Below the pieces are notes generated by a model that saw nothing but the letters and a program-made list of their open reading frames with translations, made no database searches and was not told the origin of the DNA. From Homoserinimonas aerilata (GTDB lineage Bacteria; Actinomycetota; Actinomycetes; Actinomycetales; Microbacteriaceae), in assembly GCF_006716125.1 (NCBI RefSeq), contig NZ_VFOM01000001.1, forward strand, positions 310,001-374,000: a stretch of 64,000 nt of DNA. Reading direction: 5' to 3'. This document shows, in pieces, positions 45,607 to 53,901 of this stretch; position 1 is the first letter of the stretch; each line of letters opens with the position of its first letter. Position numbers and translations under genes: made by a program.

Positions 45607-46800
45607 GTGATATTCGGCAGGAGCAAGCCCACATCATCCGCCATCGAACGCGCTCGCATCGAGGAGGCTGTTCCCCCCGGCATGCGAATCGCCGGGGCCT
45701 GGTCGTGGCGCATCCTCGTCATCGCCGGCGTCGTCGCCCTTCTGATCTTCCTGATCATGGAGCTGCGGGTCATCGTCATCCCGCTCATGGTCTCCATCCT
45801 GGTGAGCGCGCTGCTGGTGCCGTTCTCCCACTTCCTGCAGCGGCACGGCTGGCCCAAGTGGTTGGCGATCGTCACCGCTCTGGTCGCCACGATCGCGGTC
45901 ATCACGGGGCTCGTCTGGCTCATCATCTGGCAGGTGCGCGCGGGGCTTCCCGAGCTGCAGGCGCAGTCGCTTGAGGCATGGGACGAGTTCAAGCAGTTCC
46001 TGCTCGACTCGCCGCTGCATCTCACCGACGCGCAGATCAGCCAGTACGGCATGCAGCTGTGGGAGACCGTGCAGCGTGACAGCGCGGTCTGGATCAGCGG
46101 GGCGGCGTCGATCGGCTCCTCCGCAGGGCACTTGATCGCCGGGCTGTTCCTGGTGATCTTCGCCAGCATCATCATCCTCATCGACGGCAAGGGCATCTGG
46201 GCCTGGATCGTGCGCATCTTCCCGCGCCGCGCCCGCGCCGCCGTCGACGGTTCCGGCAGGGCCGGCTGGGGCACCCTGACCGAGTTCGTGAAGGTGCAGA
46301 TCTTCGTGGCGGCGATCGATGCCGTCGGCATCGGCCTGGGCGCGGCCATCCTGCAGCTTCCCCTCGTCATCCCGATCGCGGTCGCCGTGTTCCTCGGCTC
46401 CTTCGTGCCGATCGTCGGAGCGGTGCTCACGGGCGCCCTCGCCGTCTTCGTCGCGCTCGTCTTCAAAGACGTCGTGATCGCGATCATCATGCTCGCCATC
46501 GTGCTTCTCGTGCAGCAGGTCGAGAGCCACATCCTGCAGCCGCTCATCATGGGCAACGCCGTGAAGGTTCATCCGCTGGCCGTCGTCTTCGCGGTCGCCG
46601 GGGGCGGCTACCTGGCGGGCATCCCCGGGGCGCTGTTCGCGGTGCCCGTGGTCGCGACACTCAACACGATGATCTCCTACATCGCGCGGGGCAGATGGCG
46701 TGCGGATGCTTCTCCCGGGCTTCCCGCGATCGTCAAGGCGCGGCGCGGCTCCTCACCTGCCGCATCGTCGCCCGCCTCGGAGAGCGTGTTCGATGACTGA
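45607..46800 (+). CDS. AI-2E family (PerM/UPF0118) transporter
   Basis: Polytopic membrane protein of 397 residues with about eight helices. Hallmarks are LVSALLVPFSHFLQRHGWPKWLAI near residue 65 and LGSFVPIVGAVLTGALAVFVAL plus VQQVESHILQPLIMG in the C-terminal half. The family includes TqsA (AI-2 exporter) and Na+/H+ antiporters; specific substrate is unknown and no AI-2 synthesis gene is near. GTG start at 45607. It overlaps the next gene by eight bases. Confidence 0.9.
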   Translation: MIFGRSKPTSSAIERARIEEAVPPGMRIAGAWSWRILVIAGVVALLIFLIMELRVIVIPLMVSILVSALLVPFSHFLQRHGWPKWLAIVTALVATIAVITGLVWLIIWQVRAGLPELQAQSLEAWDEFKQFLLDSPLHLTDAQISQYGMQLWETVQRDSAVWISGAASIGSSAGHLIAGLFLVIFASIIILIDGKGIWAWIVRIFPRRARAAVDGSGRAGWGTLTEFVKVQIFVAAIDAVGIGLGAAILQLPLVIPIAVAVFLGSFVPIVGAVLTGALAVFVALVFKDVVIAIIMLAIVLLVQQVESHILQPLIMGNAVKVHPLAVVFAVAGGGYLAGIPGALFAVPVVATLNTMISYIARGRWRADASPGLPAIVKARRGSSPAASSPASESVFDD

Positions 46801-48052
46801 GGCCGCGGCCGTCGCCCCCGGGCGTCCTGTGCCCGGCCCCACGCTGGCCGATTTCGAGGCGGCGCGTGGGCGCGTCGACAGGGTCGCTCAGCTCACGCCG
46901 ATGGAGAGTTCGCGCTATCTCAGCGACCTCGTCGGCGGCCCCGTGCACCTCAAATGTGAGTCACTGCAGCGCACAGGCTCCTACAAGATCCGTGGTGCCT
47001 ACAACCGCCTGTCTCAGCTGAGCGAGGAGGAGCGTGCCCGCGGTGTCGTCGCCGCCTCCGCCGGCAACCACGCGCAGGGTGTGGCCTTCGCGGCGCGCGA
47101 GCTCGGCATCAAGGCGACCATCTTCATGCCCGTCGGCGTGGCCCTGCCCAAGCTGCAGGCGACGCGCAACTACGGTGCGGAGGTCATCCTGCGCGGTCAC
47201 ACCGTCGAGGAGCCGCTGCGGGCCGCTGCCGACTACGCCGAGACGACGGGTGCCGTGCTCATCCCTCCCTTCGACCATGCGGATGTCGTGGCCGGCCAGG
47301 GAACGTTGGGCCTGGAGATCCTCGATCAGGTTCCCGATGTGGAGACCGTCATCGTCCCGATCGGCGGGGGAGGCCTCGCTGCGGGCGTCGCGAGTGCTCT
47401 CACCCAGAAGCTGGCCACCATGGGGCGGCGCATCCGGGTCATCGGCGTGCAGGCATCCGGTGCGGCCCCCTACCCGGAGTCGCTGCGCCTGGGCGAGCCG
47501 ACCCCCGTGGTGGTCGAGCCGACGATCGCCGACGGTATCGCCGTCGCCAAGCCGGGCCTGCTCAACTTCGAGATCATCCGCGAGGTCGTCGACGAGGTCG
47601 TCGTGGTGACGGATGACGACATCGCGCGGGCGCTTCTGGTGCTGCTCGAGAGGGCCAAGCTTGTGGTGGAGCCGGCCGGCGCGGCCGCGGTCGCCGCGAT
47701 CCTCACCGGGCAGGTCGTCGGCACCGGCGTGACGGTCGCGATCCTGAGCGGCGGCAACATCGACCCGCAGGTCATGGAGCGCATCATCTCTCGCGGCCTC
47801 GTCGCATCCGACCGCTATCTCAAGATCAGGCTCATGCTGCCCGACCGCCCCGGCCAGCTTGCGCGCATCGCCGAGCTCATCAGCGAGGCGAACGCCAACG
47901 TCGTGGAGGTGCTGCACACGCGGCACGGCCGCAACGCGCTCATGGGTCAGGTCGGTATCGAGCTGAGCGTGGAGACGCGCGGGCCCGAGCATGTGCAGCG
48001 GGTTCTGGAGCGTCTGCGCGAGGCAGACTACGACCCGCGCATCGACTTCTAG
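46793..48052 (+). CDS. ilvA: Threonine ammonia-lyase with C-terminal ACT domain
   Basis: PLP enzyme converting threonine to 2-oxobutanoate and ammonia, for isoleucine synthesis or threonine breakdown. The 419-residue protein has the PLP lysine in GSYKIRGAYNRLSQL near residue 62, the glycine-rich phosphate site VIVPIGGGGLAAG and SGGNIDPQVM. A single short ACT domain (LMLPDRPGQLARIAELISEA) ends the protein, the TdcB/catabolic-like form frequent in actinobacteria. ATG at 46793 overlaps the preceding gene by eight bases. A strong terminator follows. Confidence 0.92.
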   Translation: MTEAAAVAPGRPVPGPTLADFEAARGRVDRVAQLTPMESSRYLSDLVGGPVHLKCESLQRTGSYKIRGAYNRLSQLSEEERARGVVAASAGNHAQGVAFAARELGIKATIFMPVGVALPKLQATRNYGAEVILRGHTVEEPLRAAADYAETTGAVLIPPFDHADVVAGQGTLGLEILDQVPDVETVIVPIGGGGLAAGVASALTQKLATMGRRIRVIGVQASGAAPYPESLRLGEPTPVVVEPTIADGIAVAKPGLLNFEIIREVVDEVVVVTDDDIARALLVLLERAKLVVEPAGAAAVAAILTGQVVGTGVTVAILSGGNIDPQVMERIISRGLVASDRYLKIRLMLPDRPGQLARIAELISEANANVVEVLHTRHGRNALMGQVGIELSVETRGPEHVQRVLERLREADYDPRIDF

Positions 48053-48065
48053 GCTCACCGCTTAA

Positions 48066-48105
48066 AGCGTTCAGCGGGCCGGGAATCCCCGACCCGCTGA
48101 ACGCT
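48066..48105. terminator. Bidirectional hairpin terminator between ilvA and greA
   Basis: AGCGTTCAGCGGG (48066-48078) pairs perfectly with CCCGCTGAACGCT (48093-48105): 13 bp with a 14-base loop that has its own GGG/CCC. It lies between the converging ilvA and greA genes (13 bases from each stop). Confidence 0.85.
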
Positions 48106-48117
48106 GTGGTGTGGGAG

Positions 48118-48612
48118 CTACGGGCGGTAGGTCTCGACCTTGTCGATCTTCACCGTGATCTCGCGGCCGTTGGGCGCGATGTAGCTGGTCTTGTCGCCGG
48201 CCCTGAGACCCAGGATGGCCTCGCCGAGCGGGCTGCCCTCGCTGTAGACGTCGAGGTCGTCGGCGGCGTCCTCGTCGACGATCTCGCGGCTGCCGAGCAG
48301 GAACACCTCCTCGTCGCCCATGACCTGGGCGGTGACGACGGTTCCGGATGCGATGACGCCGTCTTCTGCGGGCTCGCCCACCTTCGCGTGGCGCAGCAGC
48401 TCGGTGAGCACGCGGATGCGCGCCTCGATCTTGCCCTGCTCCTCCTTGGCGGCATGGTAGCCGCCGTTCTCCTTGAGGTCGCCCTCTTCGCGTGCCGCCT
48501 CGATGCGCTTCGCGATCTCGGAACGGCCCTCACCCTCGAGCTGTGCCAGCTCGGCGGCGCGGCGGTCGAATGCCTCTTGGGTCAACCAGGTTTCGGTGAT
48601 CTGCCCGGACAC
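48118..48612 (-). CDS. greA: Transcription elongation factor GreA
   Basis: Binds RNA polymerase's secondary channel and triggers cleavage of backtracked transcripts. The 164-residue protein has the N-terminal coiled coil (LAQLEGEGRSEIAKRIEAAR, EGDLKENGGYHAAKEEQ with the acidic tip) and the C-terminal FKBP-like domain (GSPLGEAILGLRAGDKTSYI). The GTG start at 48612 follows AGGAG. greA precedes DUF4307 and mca in the opposite order known from mycobacteria. A 180-base spacer holds its promoter. Confidence 0.95.
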   Translation of the reverse strand: MSGQITETWLTQEAFDRRAAELAQLEGEGRSEIAKRIEAAREEGDLKENGGYHAAKEEQGKIEARIRVLTELLRHAKVGEPAEDGVIASGTVVTAQVMGDEEVFLLGSREIVDEDAADDLDVYSEGSPLGEAILGLRAGDKTSYIAPNGREITVKIDKVETYRP

Positions 48613-48792
48613 GATGTACTCCTAAAAAAAGGGAACCGTCCGCCTCCCGGCCGTGGCGATCCCCGGAGGGGTGCTGGGTGGGAAGGAACGGTCCATGGCT
48701 GTATACGTCTCCCTCTCGGCGGACCGTGGCAGGAGTCGTATAAACGAATGAGACCGGCCCGTCAGGCCGATCTCTGGATCGAATACACCATT

Positions 48793-49281
48793 TTAGGCGG
48801 GCCAGCAGCGATAGAGCAAGCCTGTTACGCCCAGCTCGGTGCTGCGCACCGTCTCTGTCATGCTCTGCGTGTACTTCTCGGATGCGGGGATGTCGACGAT
48901 CTTCCAGCCGACGATGGCGTGCTGTTCGTTCTGCACCTGCAGGGCACATTCGGCCCTGGTGCCAGCCGCCATCGACACCTCGAACGACACCGTGACGGTG
49001 CTGTCGTCGATGATGCTGTGACCGATGTCGCGGGCATCGATCGTTGCACTCGTGCCGTCGAAGGCGACCCAGACGACCCAGGCGGCGAAGACGGCGACGA
49101 AGCCGAGGCCCACGATCCAGGCCACCAGCCGGGTGCGTGCCGCGCGGGCGGGGGTGCGACCGTATCGCGCCTCTATTTCGGTGCGGGCGTCGAGTTCGGC
49201 GCGGGAGGGGGCATCCGCCGTCTGCTCTCCTGTCGGAGTGGCAGTGTTGTGGTTCCGGCCCGGCTGGTCCGCGTCTGTCAC
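48793..49281 (-). CDS. DUF4307 membrane protein
   Basis: Protein of 162 residues. A hydrophilic N-terminus with RYGRTPARAART precedes one transmembrane helix (LVAWIVGLGFVAVFAAWVVW, about residues 52-71) and an extracytoplasmic beta-rich domain (STVTVSFEVSMAAGTRAECALQVQN) with two cysteines. DUF4307 is found beside mca throughout mycothiol-producing actinobacteria; the role is unknown. It diverges from mca with 49 bases between starts. Confidence 0.88.
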   Translation of the reverse strand: MTDADQPGRNHNTATPTGEQTADAPSRAELDARTEIEARYGRTPARAARTRLVAWIVGLGFVAVFAAWVVWVAFDGTSATIDARDIGHSIIDDSTVTVSFEVSMAAGTRAECALQVQNEQHAIVGWKIVDIPASEKYTQSMTETVRSTELGVTGLLYRCWPA

Positions 49282-49330
49282 CTGTTCCCCTTACGCTTGG
49301 GTACAAGGCTATTCGAATTGAAGGAGCACG

Positions 49331-50215
49331 GTGACCCGGCGCTTACTTGCGGTGCACGCCCATCCCGACGACGAGTCGAGCAAGGGCGCAGCCACCTCTG
49401 CCTTCTACCTGGCGCAGGGCGCCGAGGTCATGGTCGTCAGCTGCACGGGGGGCGAGCGCGGCGACGTGCTGTGGCCGGGCCTCGACCCGCGCGCCATGGC
49501 CGATCGCGACATGGCCGGCCACCGCCGCTACGAGATGGCGCGCGCGCAGCAGGTGCTGGGCGTGCAGCACCGCTGGCTCGGTTACACCGACTCCGGCCTG
49601 CCGCCCGAGGGTGAGCCGCTGCCCGCGAACTGCTTCGCCGTCATCCCGCTCGAGCATTCGGCCGCCCCGCTCGTGAAGCTCATCCGCGAGTTCCGGCCGC
49701 AGGTGCTCGTGACCTACGACGAGAACGGCGGCTACCCGCATCCTGATCACATCAGGACGCACGAGGTGTCGATGTTCGCGGTCGACGCTGCGGCCGACCC
49801 TTCGCGCTATCCGGAGGCGGGCGAGGCCTGGCAGGTGTCGAAGGTCTACTACGACAGGGGCTTCAACTCGAGCCGCATCGGTGCGCTCGCGGATGCGCTG
49901 GTCGCCGCCGACGCCGACTCGCCGCTGCTCGAAGAGATCGAGCGGATGCGCGGCTGGATGGGTGAGCGGCCAGACACGTCGACGACGCATGTGCCCTGTG
50001 GCGAGTTCTTCGCGGTGCGCGACGACGCCCTGCGGGCGCACGCGAGCCAGGTGCCGCCCGACAGCAGTTTCTTCTTCTGGCCGATCGAGCTGCAGCAGCA
50101 GGCGTGGCCGTATGAAGACTACGAACTTGTGCGTTCGCTCGTCGAGTCGACGCTGCCGGAGAGCGACCTCTTCGCCGGAGTCGTCACAGAATCAGCTCAG
50201 GAGGCCCAGGCGTGA
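49331..50215 (+). CDS. mca: Mycothiol S-conjugate amidase
   Basis: Zinc amidase that cleaves mycothiol-toxin conjugates, releasing mercapturates for export. The 294-residue LmbE-fold protein has the zinc site HAHPDDESSKGAATSAFYL (His, Asp-Asp; the Lys is characteristic of Mca rather than MshB), SCTGGERGDVL, and the third ligand in YPHPDHIRTHEVSMFA. GTG start at 49331 after AAGGAG. It shows that the organism makes mycothiol. The small membrane-protein gene overlaps its end by four bases. Confidence 0.94.
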   Translation: MTRRLLAVHAHPDDESSKGAATSAFYLAQGAEVMVVSCTGGERGDVLWPGLDPRAMADRDMAGHRRYEMARAQQVLGVQHRWLGYTDSGLPPEGEPLPANCFAVIPLEHSAAPLVKLIREFRPQVLVTYDENGGYPHPDHIRTHEVSMFAVDAAADPSRYPEAGEAWQVSKVYYDRGFNSSRIGALADALVAADADSPLLEEIERMRGWMGERPDTSTTHVPCGEFFAVRDDALRAHASQVPPDSSFFFWPIELQQQAWPYEDYELVRSLVESTLPESDLFAGVVTESAQEAQA

Positions 50216-50538
50216 GCCCTGCAGTCATCGCCCCATTCGCGGCGGCCCCGTTCGTCATCGATGCCGTCGTGCGGCTCGCAGACAAGGACGAGGGTTTCGA
50301 CCTCGACTCGGTGACCCCGGGAGTGGTCGGCTTCTTCGCGACATTCCTCATCGCCGCAGTCACGGTCCTGCTGCTCATCGACATGAACCGCAGGGTGCGC
50401 CGCACGCGCTACCGCACCGAGATCCGCGAGCGGCTCGCGGCAGAGCGCGAAGTCGGCGAGCAGGGCACCGCTGAGACCGAGGCACCCGCTCCCGAGGCAC
50501 CCACCAACCCCACCGACCCGGCCGACCCCACCCCCTAA
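50212..50538 (+). CDS. Small membrane protein downstream of mca
   Basis: Protein of 108 residues with an N-terminal hydrophobic region and one clear helix (TPGVVGFFATFLIAAVTVLLLI, about residues 35-56), then a basic stretch (NRRVRRTRYRTEIRERL) and a disordered Pro/Thr/Glu tail. Position after mca matches the conserved small membrane protein Rv1081c next to mca in M. tuberculosis. Function unknown. GTG start at 50212 overlaps the mca stop. The gene's 3' end is duplicated just downstream. Confidence 0.85.
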   Translation: MSPAVIAPFAAAPFVIDAVVRLADKDEGFDLDSVTPGVVGFFATFLIAAVTVLLLIDMNRRVRRTRYRTEIRERLAAEREVGEQGTAETEAPAPEAPTNPTDPADPTP

Positions 50539-50610
50539 GCACCTGCCGACCCCACCGACCCGGCCGACCTCACCCCCTAAGCTCCTGAAGCATCCGCTCC
50601 TGAAGCATCC
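50511..50610. repeat. Tandem duplication of the 3' end of the small membrane-protein gene
   Basis: A 35-base unit beginning CACCGACCCGGCCGACC and including the stop codon (50511-50545) recurs at 50553-50587 with two changes (period 42), followed by two copies of a 15-base unit, GCTCCTGAAGCATCC (50581-50610). This points to recent slippage or unequal recombination. Confidence 0.8.
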
Positions 50611-50736
50611 GCCAACCCCACCTCCATCTCCTAAGCTCGCGGTCCGCGCCGCCGGATGCTTCGGCAGGAGATTCTGCGCGACGCGCCGCTGATGCGGCTG
50701 CGGGTGCGGCGTGGCGGCGAAGATCTCCTGTTGAGT

Positions 50737-50844
50737 GAGAGCAGAGAGCAGAGAGCAGAGAGCAGAGAGCAGAGAGCAGAGAGCTGAGAGCAGAAAGCAG
50801 AGAGCAGAAGCGGGAGCGCGAGCAGGCGCTGAGAGCAGAGAGCA
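50737..50844. repeat. Heptanucleotide tandem repeat (GAGAGCA)
   Basis: Ten tandem 7-base units run from 50737 to 50806, eight exactly GAGAGCA and two with one change; two more exact copies lie at 50831-50844 after a degenerate stretch. With the preceding duplication the 50539-50855 gap (317 bases) is essentially all repeat and contains no gene I can support. Confidence 0.95.
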
Positions 50845-50855
50845 GGGGCGGGAGC

Positions 50856-51617
50856 TCAGCCCCCGTACACCGGGTTCGCCGCGATGAGCAGGATCGCTAC
50901 CCAGTGGCACAGGAACGCCGCGAGTGTGAGCGCGTGGAAGATCTCGTGGAAGCCGAAGTGCCCGGGGAACGGGTTCGGCCGCTTGGTTCCGTAGGCGACG
51001 GCGCCGATCGTGTAGCAGAGCCCGCCGATGACGATGAGCGTCATCATGGCGGCGTTCGCGGTGAAGAAGTCGACGATGAACATGACGGCCGCCCATCCGA
51101 GCAGCACGTACAGCGGCACGTACAGCCAGCGGGGTGCGCCCACCCAGAACACCCTGAAGCCGATGCCGAGCAGTGCGCCGCCCCAGACGAGTGCCAGCAG
51201 CATCCATGATTTCTCGGGTGGAAGCGCGAGCACGGTGATGGGCGTGTATGAGCCTGCGATGAGCAGGAAGATGTTGGCGTGGTCGAAGCGCTTGAGCATG
51301 CGCTTGGTCTTCTCGCGCCAGTTGAAGCGGTGGTAGAGGGCTGAGACGCCGAACAGCATGAGTGATGAGGCCATGAACACGGCGGATGACCATTTGGCGG
51401 CGGTGCCGTCGGCGAGCACGATGAGGATGATCCCGAGCACGATCGCCACGGGGAAGGTTGCGGCGTGTATCCATCCGCGCCAGCTCGGCTTCACGTCGGC
51501 GGCGACCGGGTGGCGTTCGAGTTCGTCGTCGAGCAGGGGGATGTTCGGCAGTTCTGCGCCCGGTTCGCGGTCGACGGATGCTGTGGTGTCGCGCTCGGGC
51601 TGCGCCGGTGTCGTCAT
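50856..51617 (-). CDS. trhA: Hemolysin III/TrhA (PAQR-family) membrane protein
   Basis: Integral membrane protein of 253 residues with seven helices. Conserved metal-site residues are visible: SALYHRFNW in helix 2, and HEIFHALTLAAFLCHWVAILL near the C-terminus. The family includes bacterial TrhA, linked to membrane energetics and lipid homeostasis rather than to true hemolysis. ATG at 51617 starts MTTPAQPERD; longer upstream frames enter the divergent gene. Order with the next, divergent cis-prenyltransferase equals M. tuberculosis Rv1085c-Rv1086. Confidence 0.9.
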   Translation of the reverse strand: MTTPAQPERDTTASVDREPGAELPNIPLLDDELERHPVAADVKPSWRGWIHAATFPVAIVLGIILIVLADGTAAKWSSAVFMASSLMLFGVSALYHRFNWREKTKRMLKRFDHANIFLLIAGSYTPITVLALPPEKSWMLLALVWGGALLGIGFRVFWVGAPRWLYVPLYVLLGWAAVMFIVDFFTANAAMMTLIVIGGLCYTIGAVAYGTKRPNPFPGHFGFHEIFHALTLAAFLCHWVAILLIAANPVYGG

Positions 51618-51740
51618 GCAGAAAATTCTAGGGGTGCGACATCGGCGCACCCTGTGACGGACGGAGCATCCGGATCGCGGCACCGAAATCGGTGGGCTGA
51701 AAGTCGATCCGCCCGCCGTGCCGTGGGCTAGCGTAGACCC

Positions 51741-52526
51741 GTGCAGAAACGGGACGTACCGATCGGGCGAGGCATTCTCTACGGTCTCTACCAGAACCGC
51801 ATCCGGCGCTGGCTCAGCACGCAGGAGTTGCCGAAGCATGTGGCGATGATCCTCGACGGCAACCGCCGTTGGGCGCGGCAGCGTTCCCTTGGCGCCGCCG
51901 CCTACGGGCATCGGGCTGGCGCGGCCAAGTTCCGCGAGTTCCTGGTGTGGTGTGATGACCTCGACATCCAGGTGGCGACCCTCTACCTGCTGTCGACCGA
52001 CAATCTGTCTGGTCGCGCATCCGAGGAGCTTGATGGTCTTTTCGAGATCATCGCCGACCTGGCGGAGGACCTTTCGCACTACCGCGACTGGCGGGTGCAG
52101 CATGTGGGTTCGGCGGATGGCCTGCCTGAGCCGCTCGTGCACGCGCTGCATGCGGCGGAGACGCGCACGGAGGGCAACAAGGGTCTGCACATCAATCTGG
52201 CGGTCGGCTATGGCGGTCGGCGGGAGATTGCGGATGCGATGCGCAGCGTCGTCAGGGATCACATCGCGAGCGGCGGCACGATCGACACGCTCGCTGAGAT
52301 CCTCACCCCCGAGTTGATCGGCAACCACCTGTACACGGGCGGGCAGCCTGACCCGGATCTGGTCATCCGCACGTCGGGTGAGCAGCGGCTGAGTGATTTC
52401 ATGCTGTGGCAGAGCGCGCACAGCGAGTTCTATTTCGTTGAGGCGCTCGGGCCGGATCTGCGCGAGGTGGACTTCCTGCGCGCGCTGCGTGACTACGCGA
52501 CCCGCAACCGGCGGTTCGGTTCGTGA
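51741..52526 (+). CDS. Isoprenyl transferase (short-chain Z-prenyl diphosphate synthase type)
   Basis: Cis-prenyltransferase of 261 residues that condenses isopentenyl diphosphate units. Catalytic Asp in MILDGNRRWARQR near residue 39; Asn and Arg residues in STDNLSGR; NLAVGYGGRREIADAM; and the IPP-binding RTSGEQRLSDFMLWQSAHSE with GEQRLS. By neighbourhood (trhA divergent, as in Rv1085c-Rv1086) it is likely the short-chain Z-farnesyl-type enzyme that primes decaprenyl/undecaprenyl synthesis, not the main UppS. GTG start at 51741. Overlaps the following aminotransferase by four bases. Confidence 0.9.
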   Translation: MQKRDVPIGRGILYGLYQNRIRRWLSTQELPKHVAMILDGNRRWARQRSLGAAAYGHRAGAAKFREFLVWCDDLDIQVATLYLLSTDNLSGRASEELDGLFEIIADLAEDLSHYRDWRVQHVGSADGLPEPLVHALHAAETRTEGNKGLHINLAVGYGGRREIADAMRSVVRDHIASGGTIDTLAEILTPELIGNHLYTGGQPDPDLVIRTSGEQRLSDFMLWQSAHSEFYFVEALGPDLREVDFLRALRDYATRNRRFGS

Positions 52527-53659
52527 GCGAAGCGCGCGCCGGCACGGTCGAGGAGTTCGCGGCGCAGTTCGACGAGGAGCCCGGCTACCTGGATTTTGCA
52601 CGGCTCGGCCCTCTCGGCCTTGCCGTTGTCGAGGAGGAGCGGATGCACGCCGAGTTCCTCAGGCGGGCCCGCTTCGGCAGCCTCGACCAGCTGCTGGGGC
52701 AGGATGTCCGCGTGCGCGAGGCGGCATCGGTCCTGACGGGTTTCGCGCCGGAGCAGATCGTGTTCCAGCCGGATACGAGCACGGGGCTCATGCACGCCAT
52801 GTTCGGCCTCACCGGTCAGGTGGCGCTCTCGCCGGCCGAGTTCCCGAGCCTGCGCTACGCGGTTGTGCGCGCCCAGCAGGCCCTCGGCCTGCTCTCACCC
52901 GTCTGGCTGGAGGCGGAGCACAACAGGGTCACGCCGGGCACGCTGCGCGAGCAGCTCACCCCGGAGGTCACGGCTGTCGCGGTCAGCCTGGTCGACTACC
53001 GCACCGGTTATCTCGCCGATCTTGACGGCATCCGGCAGGTCATCGGCGACAGGCTGCTGATCGTGGATGCGGTGCAGGGTTTCGGCGTCGTCGACGCCCC
53101 GTGGGAGCTTGCGGATGTTGTGGCGAGCGGTGGCCAGAAGTGGGTGCGCGCCGGTATGGGCACGGGCATCCTGGCGCTGAGCGATCGTGCCGCCGAGCGC
53201 CTGGTGCCGATGCTGTCTGGCTGGATGGCGGGGCCGGATGTGCAGGAGGGCGAGGATGTTGCGGATGCTGTGGCCGGCGCGGGCGCGTTCCGCATCACCC
53301 ACCCGAATCCGATAGCCCAGGCTCGGATGGGTGCGGCGATGGAGGCGATCTCGCTCGCCGGAATCGACCGGGTACAGGCGGCGATCTCAGCCAATGTGGA
53401 TCGCGTGCTCGCGCTCGTCGACGAGTTCGGCATCCCTGTGACATCCCCGCGCAGTGAGGCGGAGCGGGCCGGCATCATCGTGTTGACGCCCGCCCCCGAT
53501 CAGTTCACGGTTCTGTCGGCGGCCCTGTACAACCACGGAATCACGGTCTCGCAGCGCGACGGCAGCATCCGCATCAGCGTTCATGTGTCGACGAGCGAGG
53601 AGACCTTCGAGCTTCTCCGGTCGGCGCTGCTGGGCTTCGCGAGCGCGACGCGCGCCTGA
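52523..53659 (+). CDS. Class V aminotransferase-family PLP enzyme
   Basis: PLP enzyme of 378 residues in the cysteine desulfurase/kynureninase-like fold. The PLP lysine is in VASGGQKWVRAGMGTGILAL near residue 210; the Asp pairing with the pyridine N is in LLIVDAVQGFGVVD; substrate-side FQPDTSTGLMHAMFG near 75. No clear cysteine loop for desulfurase activity is seen, so isoaspartyl/amino-acid epimerase, lyase or transaminase activity all remain possible. GTG start at 52523 overlaps the prenyltransferase stop, an unusual coupling of unknown meaning. Confidence 0.85.
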   Translation: MSEARAGTVEEFAAQFDEEPGYLDFARLGPLGLAVVEEERMHAEFLRRARFGSLDQLLGQDVRVREAASVLTGFAPEQIVFQPDTSTGLMHAMFGLTGQVALSPAEFPSLRYAVVRAQQALGLLSPVWLEAEHNRVTPGTLREQLTPEVTAVAVSLVDYRTGYLADLDGIRQVIGDRLLIVDAVQGFGVVDAPWELADVVASGGQKWVRAGMGTGILALSDRAAERLVPMLSGWMAGPDVQEGEDVADAVAGAGAFRITHPNPIAQARMGAAMEAISLAGIDRVQAAISANVDRVLALVDEFGIPVTSPRSEAERAGIIVLTPAPDQFTVLSAALYNHGITVSQRDGSIRISVHVSTSEETFELLRSALLGFASATRA

Positions 53660-53688
53660 CGCGAGCCTGACTCGCCCCTGAGGCATCC

Positions 53689-53716
53689 GTTCATCTTCCC
53701 GCACTGTTCACCTTCC
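53689..53716 (+). promoter_or_regulatory. PHO box-like half-sites upstream of phoH
   Basis: GTTCATCTTCC (53689-53699) and GTTCACCTTCC (53706-53716) resemble PhoP direct-repeat units, but their 17-base spacing is not the usual 11, so this is weaker than the site at 41478. CGTAAC follows immediately. Confidence 0.4.
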
Positions 53717-53802
53717 CGTAACGGGGCGCGGGGCGTGTCGGTGCGGCTGCGGCGCCGCGACGGACGTAGCGTCAGTGTCATCAGGTATGGCGCCTGATCG
53801 AG

Positions 53803-53890
53803 ACGGCCACGTAAGTTCGTTTCGAGCATCGCCCGGGAGATCGGGCAGTGGCCGTTTTGCTGACAGGATCCGGGTTCCCAGAGCCCGGGA
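53803..53890 (+). other. Possible structured 5' leader of phoH
   Basis: ACGGCCAC (53803-53810) pairs with GTGGCCGT (53848-53855), enclosing a GCCC-n8-GGGC hairpin (53831-53846); a second hairpin TCCGGG/CCCGGGA follows at 53869-53890, ending just at the RBS. A smaller ATCAGG/CCTGAT stem lies at 53780-53798. The nested design so close to the start resembles a regulatory leader, but I do not recognise a known riboswitch class. Confidence 0.4.
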
Positions 53891-53901
53891 ATGGAGCGCA
53901 C

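Noticed and set aside
45607-46800. Dedicated quorum-signal (AI-2) exporter
   Set aside because: The family name covers several transport functions and no luxS or AI-2 processing gene is nearby.
50737-50844. CRISPR-like array
   Set aside because: The unit is only seven bases with no spacers and no cas genes; it is a simple tandem repeat.
50856-51617. Hemolysin toxin
   Set aside because: The hemolysin III name is historical; the protein is a seven-helix PAQR/TrhA-type membrane protein.
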